Assembly: GCA_039105265.1 (NCBI GenBank)
Contig: JAPFFF010000001.1
Coordinates: forward strand, 6,944,001 to 7,008,000
Reading direction: 5' to 3'
Length of the DNA stretch: 64,000 bases
Source: Tritrichomonas musculus
Taxonomy: Eukaryota > Parabasalia > Tritrichomonadida > Tritrichomonadidae
The notes beneath the pieces are model-generated. The model had not been told where the DNA came from. It saw only the letters and a list, made by a program, of their open reading frames with translations, and did no database searches. Shown piece by piece: positions 1-10,401 of this stretch (positions are counted from its first letter, which is position 1; every line of letters begins with the position of its first letter). The position numbers and the translations under genes are program-made.

Positions 1-1186
1 CCAATTGACGACACATTAATTAAGAACATCGAGAAACTAAAGATTAAGAACCCAGATGATACCAAAGATGCAGACGCAGATGACCAAACAATAGATAATA
101 GTGTGTTAAATAAAATCGCTAAGGATTTGCTTGGTAGCACCACTGCTACAATAAAGAGGGTTCTAAACCAGCTGGATATCGATATACGCAAACCAGATAT
201 TAAACCAATTGGAATTAAGAGTGCAGATGGATTTGCTTACAGACCATCTTCGTTCGTCCAACTCCTTAAGGTTAATCTATCTAATGTCTCTATCGACAGC
301 ATCTTTAATTTACTAGGAGACTCCACCAAAATCGAATTCCTGCATGAAAATCTTGTGTATATACACGATATCGACTTTACTCGGGATTACAAAGGCGTAT
401 TTAACAAAAGGGATGTTATTAGGCATTTGGTTGGCGAACACAACTTTGTAAAGCAAGGGGATACAAATCCAGATGACAACCCAGTTATTATAAATAATTC
501 CCAACTCGTATCCAATAATTGTCTAACGTTTATAAGCTCCTCTACAACTGGAACCATTAGATACAAATTCTATAACAAGTTTGTGCAATCGATGGAATCC
601 CCGAGTGTCCGCAATAAAATTGGTTCCCATATTAACGATTGGATTAACAACCCAGAACCGATATTACGCAAGGCGATCGAGAACTCGTTGGAAACCGGCA
701 TTTTAAGATTGGAGTTTACGATGTATCTCTATAAGAACACAACTGGAATCCTAGATAGAGATGTGGTTTACGCAAATATGGAGTACCTCGAGAATTTAAT
801 GCCACCGAATCTAATATATTTTAATTCTATCGAGAACCAATTTAATTTGCTGTGCAAAAATATATTATATAATGTTTGTATTGTGGATTTAGAATTGGAC
901 CTAGCGTTTGTGGCGTTATACCATAATAAGTTGACGGGTAAAGTTAATGGGTTCTATATCGAAAAAATTAATGCAACCAAATTATCGAATGCACTCCGGT
1001 GGTACTGCTCGAATAAGCCCATTACTGTAGTATTAATGCAAATCGATCCACATAACGACGAAGTAAATATACAACAGGATAGCTATCTACGAATAAACAC
1101 AGCAAGCGAACCTCTATATACATACATCCATAAGGGCTGCGAGAAACTAAAAGCTGTGCAAACAAAGGATAACATTAATAAACCTG
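1..1186 (+). CDS. Long flanking gene, first part, interrupted by Maverick A; function unknown, possibly replication-initiator-like
   Basis: The frame is open from the first base of the window, so the true start lies upstream. No ATG is needed near 103. It reads as a soluble protein with Asn- and Ile-rich stretches. A segment around 355-400 encodes HDIDFTRDY, and around 560-720 come YNKF and then RLEFTMY. This order (acidic/His strand, Tyr-Asn-Lys, then Arg-x-Glu strand) recalls plasmid and phage replication initiators, but that is only a resemblance. Maverick A enters at the AACCTG target site, and the stop now used (1189-1191) is supplied by the element's terminal repeat. The same frame continues after the second AACCTG at 23603. 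Flanking DNA rather than Maverick gene content, so treated as host or as another kind of element. Confidence 0.7.
1181..1186. repeat. Target site duplication of Maverick A, left copy
   Basis: AACCTG immediately precedes the terminal AGTAGT of the element and is repeated exactly at 23603-23608. Six-base duplications are the known hallmark of Maverick/Polinton integration. Confidence 0.93.
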
Positions 1187-1449
1187 AGTAGTATATGTAT
1201 GTTCGTATTGGTGGTCGAATAATTTTTCTAGGTCTCCCAATACCAGGAACCAAGCTCAAAACCTCATTTTGAAAATTAACGAAAAACTTATCCACAGGGT
1301 TTAAATTTTAATTAGCCTCCATAATCTGTTGTAGAACAAGGCCTGTCATAAAGCGCTAAACACTCATTTTAAAATTTATTTCAAAGTTAATTTGGGATTT
1401 GATTTTAAATAAGGGCTCCAGAATGAACCTGAGAACAAGTTATAAAATT
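1187..1449 (+). repeat. Left terminal inverted repeat of Maverick A
   Basis: Matches the reverse complement of 23304-23602 from AGTAGTATATG at the tip to TTATAAAATT at the inner end. Contains no gene. The stop codon that now ends the upstream flanking frame lies in its first bases. Confidence 0.93.
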
Positions 1450-1487
1450 TTAAATTAAGAATTTGTTTTTTTTATCTTATTTAAAAA

Positions 1488-1919
1488 ATGCAACAACGCA
1501 TCGACCATATCATTTCTGAATTACTTGCTTTGAAAACCGAATTCGAACAATTAAATAATATATCAAATGAAACACAAATTGAACAACCAACTGAATCTGA
1601 GGTCAACGAAGTTGCCCGAGGCTATGCCGAGGTACAAAGTGTCGAACCATCAACTGAATCAACTGAACAATCAAATGAATTAAATCCTATACGAAGAAGA
1701 ACAAATCGTTCATTTCCATTAAACAAATCCAAATTCCTTAATGATGAACAGAGAGACCAAGTTCTTCAATTTGCTTCTGACCATAAAGAAACAATTATGA
1801 ATCAACCAAGGTCTAATCGAATTCAATTCCTTCAGAATCTAATTCGTGAACAATTAAATATCAATTTATCGTTATACATGACGGGAAAGCTGATTCAAAT
1901 AATCTCATCCAACAATTAA
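1488..1919 (+). CDS. Small helical protein next to the TIR, function unknown
   Basis: 143 aa. The N-terminal half is acidic and Glu/Thr-rich with a short coiled-coil start. The C-terminal half (about residues 75-140) is a basic, helical domain containing NKSKFL and SLYMTGKL. The same domain (NRSKFL, SMYMTQKL) is found in the genes at 30519 and 62848, which also lie at the outer flank of their elements. In C and B this gene sits just upstream of the polymerase; in A it is at the opposite end from it. A DNA-end-binding or replication-accessory role is conceivable but not shown. The ATG follows a T-rich tract (TTTTTTTTATC). Confidence 0.85.
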   Translation: MQQRIDHIISELLALKTEFEQLNNISNETQIEQPTESEVNEVARGYAEVQSVEPSTESTEQSNELNPIRRRTNRSFPLNKSKFLNDEQRDQVLQFASDHKETIMNQPRSNRIQFLQNLIREQLNINLSLYMTGKLIQIISSNN

Positions 1920-1944
1920 GCTAAAAAAAATTTTTTTATACTAT

Positions 1945-4797
1945 TTATGCCTTAAAGCATGCAAGTGTTTTATTATCTATTATTGCAGTTATGATTCCGA
2001 CAGTCATGCGTTTTATTTTTGATGTTATTGCTGTCTCTCCTGAAAGAATCTTCAATTTATTATCTTCATTATCAATAAATACTTCATCCCCAATACCATA
2101 ACAAGATGAATCATCAACTTTTACAAGATAATCGCCATGGGAAGCGAAGGTAATACAATTATTTTTTTCATCAATTCTAACACAAATACCAACATATTCT
2201 TTCCATGAACCAGTAGTTTTGACACTACAAATACAATCAGTTGTATCATTCACAGTTGAAAGTATCCAAACTTTGTTTGGCTGAGAAACATTGTTTCGTA
2301 CCCACGTATCACCATCATGTTTATAAACCTTACCAGTCATATATACTGGAGCTCCAATAACGAAATCATTAATAGAGTTCATTGATGACTCGATTGGGGA
2401 GTAGTGAGTAATTGTTGTGTTTGATTGCGTTCCGTAAATAGCAGCCTTATATTTTGCTAAATAACCTCGGGACATGATGCATCTTGAATATATTTGTTTA
2501 GCATCTAATAATTCCTGAGTAGTTGTCCAAGAATATCCACCTATTGGGAAATTATATGTCAGGGGTCTTCCTGATGATATATCAACAGTGTCTTCATAAT
2601 ATAGTGGGAATTTGAAATTGTCGAAATACACAGTTCTTTGATGTAATACAAGAACAATGTTGTGGGGATTTCCAGTTGTATCATAGAATAATATTCTTAT
2701 TTCCAAACATAGCGCATAATCACCTACTATATATTCCAGTTTAATCACATTACCTTCAAGTTTTAGATAATGAATTGATATTTCACCGTCCTCTGTAATC
2801 GGTCCGCAATCAATAGCACATTTTTTTATTAGTTGTTCTTCTGTTATGACGTTTGACTTCAGAGCAAAGTTATCATTCACATATTTCACTGAAGTAATCA
2901 TATCATCGTTCACAGGTCGGCTGCGGATTAATGTGATAGATGCATCATATATATTAGTCAGTGTATCGTCCTCAGCTCTCAATGAAACGATATGGGTATT
3001 ATAATTAATATTTATTAATTCATTGCTTGTTGATTTGTAAATCATATTCAAACTTTTATATAAACTGTATTCGTATTCAACTTCTTCATATGATGCATCA
3101 TCAGCATTTCGTTTGAATTTGACGATAATATTTTTGGTTGTGAATACTCTTCTTATATCATTATCAGGAACTACACAACCACTTTCATTCTGTGTACATT
3201 GAATTGTGATTTGTTCTGGATTTTCATCAACAACATTTGCAGTTTTAATAAATGGTGATTCGATTTGTGCTTTAATGACGTTGATTAACCATTGAGTATT
3301 GCCACTTGAATTACACAACATAAATTCGCCACGGTCATACCATACAATAGATAATCCATTATCTAACATCATTCTATACCCTCTCATATATTTTTCATAA
3401 GGCTTGAATATCAAATCAAAATGTTGAATATTGTTAATGTAATCCTTGTTAGAACCCCAATTAACATCAAATATCACATGTATATCGGTTTCTGGTAAGT
3501 ATGGTTTTACAAATATATAATCACGAACGGGATTCGGATATTCAATATTCAATTCAGTACCATATAATGCAGTACTCAATGCAGATTCATTAACCAAATC
3601 AGATGGAATTGTTGGTATATCTGTTTTCAATGCATACTTATCTAATTCATAAGCCAATTCATCTTCATCAACAAACTTCTCATCAGCTTGTGCACTAGAA
3701 TAATATGGTGTCAAATCGACAGGTTCTGGGATATCTTCTTTTAATGCATAATTGTTTGACACATATCTTGCCGAATAAATGTTTTTGTTTGTTGGTTCAA
3801 CAGTTTTGGTTATTGAACATGATAATATTTCTGGTGTTTCACCAGTTCCTGGATTAATTAATTCATGTGATTGATATAGTATCCAAAGACTAGAATCACT
3901 TCCTTCCATACACAGTATCTGAGAGGGTAGATTATCATCATTGTCATTGTACGAATAGTCTGCGTGAACATAATGGGCCGTATAGTAACTGTCTGATGAG
4001 ACAATATCTAACCCATATTGCTCAATCAGTATATGATATGGGTCGTAATCCAAATCAAGAATTGTATTATTGGCGATTGTGAATTGAATTGTTGTTTGAC
4101 CCTCAATGATTTCTGGGATTTCGCTTTTCACTTGCTCAATAATCTTTGGGAGGTCTTCTTTTGAAACATATTCTCTGGCACAAGAATCCAAAGCCGCTTG
4201 AAGACCTTCATTAGCCGCCATACTTGTTAAACACATTGATGCTTGAGCTGATAATGGGTTAACATCATCAGCCATCAATTTCTGAAACATTTCGTCTGAT
4301 ACTTGGTCTTTTATGTTCAATTGCAACTCACTATTTTTGAGAACTGTGGGTATCTCAGGAATGTCTTCTTTTTTTACATAAGACTGTAAGTCCTGCGCTT
4401 TAGCGTACTCACTTAAGTTCGTAAGCTTCGCATATGGTTCCAAAGCAGTTGTCAAAGCAGATTCATTAACCAAATCTGTAGGTACCTCAGGTATGTCAGT
4501 TGATAATGCAAAATTGTTAACAACGTAATCACGTAATGTATTAACAGCGTTTTCAATTTCTTCACTACTAGCATACTTTAATAATTCTTTATTGAATTCC
4601 TCTGTTTTCAAATAATCGAATAAATCAGTTGTTTTCGCATATGGTTTTAATAATTCTTTCAATTCCTCAGTATTCAAGCTTGACCCTAAATTATTTCCGT
4701 TATTGCATTGGCAAGCATATTTCTTGATATATTCTATTATCAATTCATCAATTGTATTTACTTTTTTTATAGTACCCGCTTGTTCTATCGTGAACAT
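1945..4797 (-). CDS. Fiber-like protein of Maverick A
   Basis: 950 aa, starting at MFTIEQ (as in the copy in C) rather than the farther upstream frame. The first 280 residues are built from short repeats of the type YALKTDIP, LEPYAKL and LSEYAKAQDL, a pattern familiar from phage tail fibers and other trimeric shafts. The repeats return near the middle. The last 140 residues form a conserved cap (from HYSPIESS to the end) shared almost unchanged with the protein at 35998. The region between shaft and cap is unlike that of C. Likely a virion surface spike, by inference. Its start codon lies only 14 bp from the divergent ATG at 4812. Confidence 0.8.
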   Translation of the reverse strand: MFTIEQAGTIKKVNTIDELIIEYIKKYACQCNNGNNLGSSLNTEELKELLKPYAKTTDLFDYLKTEEFNKELLKYASSEEIENAVNTLRDYVVNNFALSTDIPEVPTDLVNESALTTALEPYAKLTNLSEYAKAQDLQSYVKKEDIPEIPTVLKNSELQLNIKDQVSDEMFQKLMADDVNPLSAQASMCLTSMAANEGLQAALDSCAREYVSKEDLPKIIEQVKSEIPEIIEGQTTIQFTIANNTILDLDYDPYHILIEQYGLDIVSSDSYYTAHYVHADYSYNDNDDNLPSQILCMEGSDSSLWILYQSHELINPGTGETPEILSCSITKTVEPTNKNIYSARYVSNNYALKEDIPEPVDLTPYYSSAQADEKFVDEDELAYELDKYALKTDIPTIPSDLVNESALSTALYGTELNIEYPNPVRDYIFVKPYLPETDIHVIFDVNWGSNKDYINNIQHFDLIFKPYEKYMRGYRMMLDNGLSIVWYDRGEFMLCNSSGNTQWLINVIKAQIESPFIKTANVVDENPEQITIQCTQNESGCVVPDNDIRRVFTTKNIIVKFKRNADDASYEEVEYEYSLYKSLNMIYKSTSNELININYNTHIVSLRAEDDTLTNIYDASITLIRSRPVNDDMITSVKYVNDNFALKSNVITEEQLIKKCAIDCGPITEDGEISIHYLKLEGNVIKLEYIVGDYALCLEIRILFYDTTGNPHNIVLVLHQRTVYFDNFKFPLYYEDTVDISSGRPLTYNFPIGGYSWTTTQELLDAKQIYSRCIMSRGYLAKYKAAIYGTQSNTTITHYSPIESSMNSINDFVIGAPVYMTGKVYKHDGDTWVRNNVSQPNKVWILSTVNDTTDCICSVKTTGSWKEYVGICVRIDEKNNCITFASHGDYLVKVDDSSCYGIGDEVFIDNEDNKLKILSGETAITSKIKRMTVGIITAIIDNKTLACFKA

Positions 4798-4811
4798 TTT
4801 GGGAATAATAA

Positions 4812-7304
4812 ATGATAACAAACATAAACGAAGATTTCATACTAAACGAAGTAAAAAAAGGGGACTATCAAGATATGCTCATATTCATGTTCCAAAATAG
4901 TAAGTTAACACAAATAACAACAATTATTGGTAATATTATTGAGTATCTTAAGAATCCTCGTAACTATGTCAAAGATGTAAAAACAAATTTAAAAGATATG
5001 CTTGATAAATATAACGCAAAGCCTAAAGGAACTTCAAGACAAAAAAATGAATTAGCTAAAATACTTGATTCAAAAGCGAATTACTTTATTGATTTAACCA
5101 ACTATCTGAAAAATAAAGAAAAACCTGTTTCCATTCCACAAGTTGAAGAGGAGGAGGAGCCCGATTTAGCAGACCATTATTTCAGAAATCGACTTAATAA
5201 AGATATTGAATCACTTAATGATTTAGTTATACTTGATAGTAATCATATTAATGCTTTACAATTATTTTATCGTATTGCTGATGACTCAGAGAAGTATTCA
5301 GTATTCAATAAAAAAGATACCGCACAGATTCAATCACTTGTCAAATCATTGACAAATAATATAGACTCACATAAAAACAATGAGGCATCAGATAATATAA
5401 ATAACCTAATGCAATTTGAGAATATTAGAAGAAAAACCAATATTGAAACAATGAGAAAGATAGCAGAATCTAATCAAGAAGGTCAACAATTATTAGATGC
5501 TTACAATAAATCTTCTACAATTGATGCTAATCAACTTAAGAAATTTGGGTTATTAAACGACGAATTTACTGCTGAAAACCTTTATGATTATTATAATCGA
5601 GCTATAAATCCCAAAGATGATTCTGACATCAGAGTAAAAAAACTTGTATTACAATTACATGATGCAATACGTGAAACAAACATATTTGAAGAAACAACTG
5701 AACCTAAAAACAAAAAGAAGCTCAAACAATTAATAAAGTATATTATAGAAAATGGTGACCGAGAAATATTATTTAACATGAATAGTGATTCACAAAGTTC
5801 TGACGATAATAATGTTGATAATGAATATTTTTCCATTCCTAAATCAATGTCAAAGCCTGTATTTAAATCACCATCTAAAAAACCCGTACTTAGTTCTGAA
5901 AACTACGAAAATTTATTTAATGTTGATATTGCAGCACCAGAAGGTGTATCTCCAATCGATACTGATGAATTTAAAAGCAATTATATGCAGTCTGTCCCAA
6001 CTGGTAAACGTGCTGGTAAAACATTTGAAGCTTCACAAAAACGTTTAAATGACTTATACATTTTCGAAAATAAACAAAGTATTGATGTTAGTAAATTCCG
6101 AGGGGAATTATTTGATATTCTTATTAATGGTAATTATCGTATTAAATTCTCTCCAAAATGTGCTACAAGAGATGGCGCAGAAGCCTATTGTAAGAAGAAA
6201 TTTGATAAAAATGGATATCCATTATATCGATTAATTCCTGCAAGGAGAGACACTAAAGACCCTCTTGGTAATCCAATTTGTGACTTAAATGGCGACAAAG
6301 TAGAGGACATCGTTATTGTTGACACTCGTGGTAAACCTGTTATAATTAATGGATTCCGTCTTGTTAAAGCAGACCCCTATAAGAAATTATGGCAAACCGA
6401 ACGCATTAAAGCTGCAGAACAAAATAAAAAAATAGAACCATTTGAAGTATGGATGAAAAATCTTACTGGTACTACTAAAACATGGAATTATAAACAAAAA
6501 CAATGGGATGCTGGTAAAATCGATGTTAAATATGATGGAGATTTCATTAAAGCAGTTAATGCTTATCAGAAGGTTGGTTTATCTAAACCCAAAGTCAGCA
6601 CCAAACTTAATGCAAGAGGATTATGGAGTTCAATCTTTTCAAAAATATGGCAATTAGCACTCTATAATATGTTTGGAGGAGAAGTTGTAATTGATGGAGA
6701 AAGTGTAGATTATCAATTTTTGGAACCATTGAAGTGTTTATTCAGTTACTTAAAAATATGTACTGCTGTATTTATTTTACAATATGAATTGAAAGTAATG
6801 AAATCACATAAATGTAATAATTGGAATGAATGGGTTAAATATAAAAAAGTACAATCAAAAGCAGTAAATTCTGAATTAGGTCTTATGATTCAAGAAGATT
6901 ATAATACTAATATGAAAGATGTTATCCCAATTGGCGGTGAAATAAATGGTGAAGCTGAAATATCAGAACGATTAGGAGAAATATTAACTCAAACAATTGA
7001 ACTAATAGCTAACGTTGGACTTGGATATACAGAATCAAAGAAAGAACAATTTACACAATTAGCACGGGGAATATTGGAAAATAAAGTAACTAAAGAAGAA
7101 AAGAAACAATTACGAGAACACTTTGGTTCAAATATTGATAAACATATTAATTTGAAAGTTGGCGGAAATTACATTGAAGTTAAAAATTTGTATAAATCAA
7201 TGTATGATAATTATCGTGACAAAACATATATTAAATCAAGAACTGATGAAAAACTAGCTAAAGTTGAAGTTGAATCCGATGATGATTCTGAAGCTGAAGA
7301 ATAA
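4812..7304 (+). CDS. Large virion-type protein with conserved DPLGN/DLNGD domain
   Basis: 830 aa. The N-terminal 400 residues are helical and charged, with an acidic stretch near 115 (EEEEEPDL) and another near 320. A conserved domain starts near residue 430: NGNYRIKF, then DPLGNPICDLNGD, IVIVDTRGKP, IINGFRLV and PYKKLW, followed by a helical tail. The same domain occurs in the proteins at 38509 and 54682, at the same place in gene order. The DLNGD/VNGY-like pattern reminds me of large structural proteins of big DNA viruses, but I cannot verify this. Divergent from the fiber gene and convergent with the gene at 7313. Confidence 0.8.
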   Translation: MITNINEDFILNEVKKGDYQDMLIFMFQNSKLTQITTIIGNIIEYLKNPRNYVKDVKTNLKDMLDKYNAKPKGTSRQKNELAKILDSKANYFIDLTNYLKNKEKPVSIPQVEEEEEPDLADHYFRNRLNKDIESLNDLVILDSNHINALQLFYRIADDSEKYSVFNKKDTAQIQSLVKSLTNNIDSHKNNEASDNINNLMQFENIRRKTNIETMRKIAESNQEGQQLLDAYNKSSTIDANQLKKFGLLNDEFTAENLYDYYNRAINPKDDSDIRVKKLVLQLHDAIRETNIFEETTEPKNKKKLKQLIKYIIENGDREILFNMNSDSQSSDDNNVDNEYFSIPKSMSKPVFKSPSKKPVLSSENYENLFNVDIAAPEGVSPIDTDEFKSNYMQSVPTGKRAGKTFEASQKRLNDLYIFENKQSIDVSKFRGELFDILINGNYRIKFSPKCATRDGAEAYCKKKFDKNGYPLYRLIPARRDTKDPLGNPICDLNGDKVEDIVIVDTRGKPVIINGFRLVKADPYKKLWQTERIKAAEQNKKIEPFEVWMKNLTGTTKTWNYKQKQWDAGKIDVKYDGDFIKAVNAYQKVGLSKPKVSTKLNARGLWSSIFSKIWQLALYNMFGGEVVIDGESVDYQFLEPLKCLFSYLKICTAVFILQYELKVMKSHKCNNWNEWVKYKKVQSKAVNSELGLMIQEDYNTNMKDVIPIGGEINGEAEISERLGEILTQTIELIANVGLGYTESKKEQFTQLARGILENKVTKEEKKQLREHFGSNIDKHINLKVGGNYIEVKNLYKSMYDNYRDKTYIKSRTDEKLAKVEVESDDDSEAEE

Positions 7305-7312
7305 AAAAATAT

Positions 7313-8488
7313 TTAATCTGTTTTATTTTTTGGTAATCTGAAAGTTGATATATGTGTTTTTGGTTTGTTTTCTGACTTACTCTCATTAATCTTTGGTAAG
7401 TTTCCATTGGTTGTATTATTTGTTTCACTGGTTAAAGATGATTTTTTTGGCTCTGTATTAAAATTAAAATTAGTACCTGTTGGCATATTAAATGTTGTGG
7501 GTTGAAAGTAATTCATTGGACTAAAGTTATTAGGATTTTGTTGTACAGAGCTTTGAGGTTTCATCCATGTATTTGAGGTCGATACATTGCTGAAAATAGA
7601 GCTCGGTAATGTCTCAACATCTGGTTTCATTGTAGTCGTACTCTCGACTTCTTTATCCAAACCTTGTAACATAGATGGAACTGGAGGATTTATTTTTTTA
7701 GGTCTTATTTCATCATAATCATATTTATTATTGATATCGACATTACTTGTTTCATATTTACCATCATTATCATTTTCTGAAATATCCATTAATGGTTCAA
7801 GGCTTTCAGGAGTTTCATTAAAATGGACTTTTAATAATGGACTTACATAATTAGATTTAAATACATTAATAACAGGAAAATGGTAATGCCAATTTTGAAA
7901 TTCATATTTAAATTTTTTTAAATCAGCTTCCTCATCCAAATTTCGTAATTCAACACGATTCCATTCATTCATAAAAGTTTCAGGTTTGAAACAAAGAAAT
8001 ATGTGCAACGGAAGTGGTTTGATTTTTCTATTTACATCTCCTTCGGAATCTAATTCAAAACAGAAATTATTTGTTTCTTTAATAGCATATTTATATCCAC
8101 AATCTTCCATTAATACAATATATGATTTATTTAGTTCATCAAACCATCTTTCAACAAATTTAATATCTGTATTTCCAATTTTGGAACCAATTTCAATAGA
8201 AATGACAAATTTTCTTTTTAAATAAGGACGTTTATTATCTAAGATGTTCATTTTTGTATTCATATCAACTTTCTTAGGTAAATTTAACAATATATTATCA
8301 CCTTCCATAAAAACAAATAAATCTTGATAATTACTACTCAAATAGAAGTAAACTTTCTTATCTTTTTTATCAATATATGAATATAATGTGTGAGTTCTAT
8401 CTAGAATAATTGCATCCTTATCAATTAAATTAGATTCTTGTTCTGCTGTTAATACTTCTTTATTTTTATCCTTTGTTTTACGTATCAT
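7313..8488 (-). CDS. Variable protein with beta-rich N-terminus and disordered C-terminus
   Basis: 391 aa. About the first 240 residues alternate hydrophobic and polar residues as in beta structure. The rest is low-complexity, rich in Asn, Pro, Ser and Lys, and lacks a membrane segment. It occupies the same slot as the genes at 40571 (493 aa) and 53273 (468 aa), which likewise have a structured start and a long disordered tail, yet sequence similarity is very low. A fast-evolving virion or host-interaction protein is a reasonable guess. No family recognised. Confidence 0.75.
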   Translation of the reverse strand: MIRKTKDKNKEVLTAEQESNLIDKDAIILDRTHTLYSYIDKKDKKVYFYLSSNYQDLFVFMEGDNILLNLPKKVDMNTKMNILDNKRPYLKRKFVISIEIGSKIGNTDIKFVERWFDELNKSYIVLMEDCGYKYAIKETNNFCFELDSEGDVNRKIKPLPLHIFLCFKPETFMNEWNRVELRNLDEEADLKKFKYEFQNWHYHFPVINVFKSNYVSPLLKVHFNETPESLEPLMDISENDNDGKYETSNVDINNKYDYDEIRPKKINPPVPSMLQGLDKEVESTTTMKPDVETLPSSIFSNVSTSNTWMKPQSSVQQNPNNFSPMNYFQPTTFNMPTGTNFNFNTEPKKSSLTSETNNTTNGNLPKINESKSENKPKTHISTFRLPKNKTD

Positions 8489-8529
8489 TTTTCATTTGGA
8501 ACAAAAATAATAAGGCCTAAATGGCTATT

Positions 8530-8546
8530 CAACAACTACGTTGTTG
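8530..8546. repeat. Triloop hairpin between genes
   Basis: CAACAAC, loop TAC, GTTGTTG: a perfect 7-bp stem with a 3-base loop in the short gap between the genes at 7313 and 8588. One of several triloop hairpins in these elements; it could also help end transcripts. Confidence 0.6.
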
Positions 8547-8587
8547 GGCATGAAAATGTTTGGTGCCTGGCAAACAAAAAAACCTAT

Positions 8588-8968
8588 TTAAAAGATTAAT
8601 AGGCAACTCATTACAAAAGCAGATGGTTCAATTGAGTTCCCATATAAATCTGTGAACCAAATTTTAAAATTACGTTCATGACCAAGGAATTCATATTTTC
8701 GATATTTAGTTTGACGTCTGTTTGCTAACATAATGAAACAATCACAATAACCATCTTGTTGTACAATATCAGAGTGTACCATCAAATCTCCAACAAGAGT
8801 ATCTTTAACAATTGCTCCAACATACTGTACAACAATAAATTTCTTATTCTTACTTGTAACGAATTCACTTGGAAGAACAAATTCTTTATCTTGTGTATGG
8901 AAATAACGCTTAGTAATTGGTTGTTTAAAATTTATCGTTGATACATTTTTGATATTATTTGTTAACAT
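8588..8968 (-). CDS. Small beta-rich protein (126 aa), possible minor virion protein
   Basis: Contains KRYFHTQ, IVVQYVGAIV, LMVHSDIV, MLANRRQTKYRKYE and FKIWFTDLYGN, and ends in a hydrophobic strand. The counterparts at 42144 and 52902 are 110 aa and strongly conserved with each other, so the gene is under constraint. The ending (strand, Asp-x-x-Gly turn, strand) resembles the last strands of small jelly-roll minor capsid proteins, an inference only. It follows the integrase in the same direction and overlaps its end by 7 bases. A has a 16-residue N-terminal extension compared with B and C. Confidence 0.8.
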   Translation of the reverse strand: MLTNNIKNVSTINFKQPITKRYFHTQDKEFVLPSEFVTSKNKKFIVVQYVGAIVKDTLVGDLMVHSDIVQQDGYCDCFIMLANRRQTKYRKYEFLGHERNFKIWFTDLYGNSIEPSAFVMSCLLIF

Positions 8969-10326
8969 TTTATTACAAAATACTCTTTATAATCTTCATT
9001 CAAGTCATCAATGGAATCACAAACATATTTTGTATAAATAATTGGAATTTCAATTTCATTTTTTTCAACATCAGTTTGAGCTTTACGTCCTCGTTCAGGT
9101 TGTTCGTATGGAATTAACCCCTTGTCTGTTTTACTGAATGTGTAATATTGATTTAACAATCTACATTTAACATTTCCGTTTTGATAACAAATGAATTCAG
9201 CTATATCATCAAATACACGACGTCGTTTTTCATGCTTTTTTTGAGTCTTACCTCTGTCAAGATGTATCAAAATAATGTTACCACGTTTGTAATTAAGTAA
9301 GCCTTTCAACTTCTGTTTTTCATTTATCTTTCTCAATTTCATTTTCATCATTCGAATATACTTCCATTCCAAATCAACATTGTTTTGAACTTGAGCTGGA
9401 GAATAATAAATCCATTTAGTTGGAGGAATCAATCCAGAACCTTGATATTCAGATAATTCATCTTCATTATAATCATAATTCCGAAATCTCAATGAATTGT
9501 GAGGAGTGTTATTATAGAAGTTCACCATTTGTCTCATGAGATTATAATCAGCAATTCTTCGATTATCCATTCCGAAGGCATTTCTAAGAGTTCTAATTAC
9601 AGCATCAACATTTTTATGAGCGAGAGCGTAAGGGGAAGATTGAATTACAAATTTGACTGGATAATAATCAACAATGTTCTTATTGAATTTAAAAATCGAT
9701 TGTCTCAAAACATTATTTAATGTTAATAATTTATGTTCGAATAGAATTTCATTCCTAGCTTGTTCTCTTATTTCTTTCTTATCTTGTTTTTTTAAGTCTG
9801 TTTTATCATATGTTATTTTCAAATTATCTGAAAGATTTGGTATGAAAATTGAGCTCCCATTGTCATCTTTTGCAATTAAGCATTCATCTTTTAAACTAAC
9901 AAATCCAGATTCACCATCACATTTAATTGTTTTGAATTCAAACTTAGAATTCTTTTCAATAATTCGTTTTAAAGTTTGAGTTATTTCACTTTTGTATGAC
10001 ATTGGTTCAACAATTAGATATCTAGTATTCACATTTATCAAAACAAGATATATTTGTTCTTGTTTAATTGGATGTTCAACATCATCATAATAACTTGCAG
10101 ACATCAAATCGGCTTCCCAAGTTCCAGGTTCATTTGAGAAATTTGGTTTTGACATTTTTTTGCATGCTTTGAGTTTGAAATCAGGTATGAAAGGTTCTGT
10201 TTTAATGTTTGTGTTGAAAACAGGTTGTAAATCAGTTTCAACGTATTTGTATTTCGATTTGAATGGATATTTCAATAATGAAGGATATTCTTTATCATAA
10301 ATTCTGAGAGATTTTGTTTTTGACAT
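8962..10326 (-). CDS. Maverick integrase (retroviral rve type), A copy
   Basis: 454 aa. N-terminal region with KSLRIYDKEYPSLLKYPFKS, then the RNase-H-fold core: WEADLMSA (first Asp), IKCDGE (second Asp) and KNVDAVIRTLRNAFG, where the third acidic position aligns as Asp. The gap between the second and third acidic positions is about 100 residues, against about 50 in B and C. A C-terminal region (about 320-454) is basic then beta-rich, as in the DNA-binding tail of Polinton integrases. It would join element ends to target DNA with the 6-bp duplication seen at 1181 and 23603. Confidence 0.88.
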   Translation of the reverse strand: MSKTKSLRIYDKEYPSLLKYPFKSKYKYVETDLQPVFNTNIKTEPFIPDFKLKACKKMSKPNFSNEPGTWEADLMSASYYDDVEHPIKQEQIYLVLINVNTRYLIVEPMSYKSEITQTLKRIIEKNSKFEFKTIKCDGESGFVSLKDECLIAKDDNGSSIFIPNLSDNLKITYDKTDLKKQDKKEIREQARNEILFEHKLLTLNNVLRQSIFKFNKNIVDYYPVKFVIQSSPYALAHKNVDAVIRTLRNAFGMDNRRIADYNLMRQMVNFYNNTPHNSLRFRNYDYNEDELSEYQGSGLIPPTKWIYYSPAQVQNNVDLEWKYIRMMKMKLRKINEKQKLKGLLNYKRGNIILIHLDRGKTQKKHEKRRRVFDDIAEFICYQNGNVKCRLLNQYYTFSKTDKGLIPYEQPERGRKAQTDVEKNEIEIPIIYTKYVCDSIDDLNEDYKEYFVIKC

Positions 10327-10401
10327 TTGAATACTTAAATGAAGACAATTCAGAAGTGCAAAAAAAAATATCTCAAATCAAATCTCAAATCAAATCTCAA
10401 T

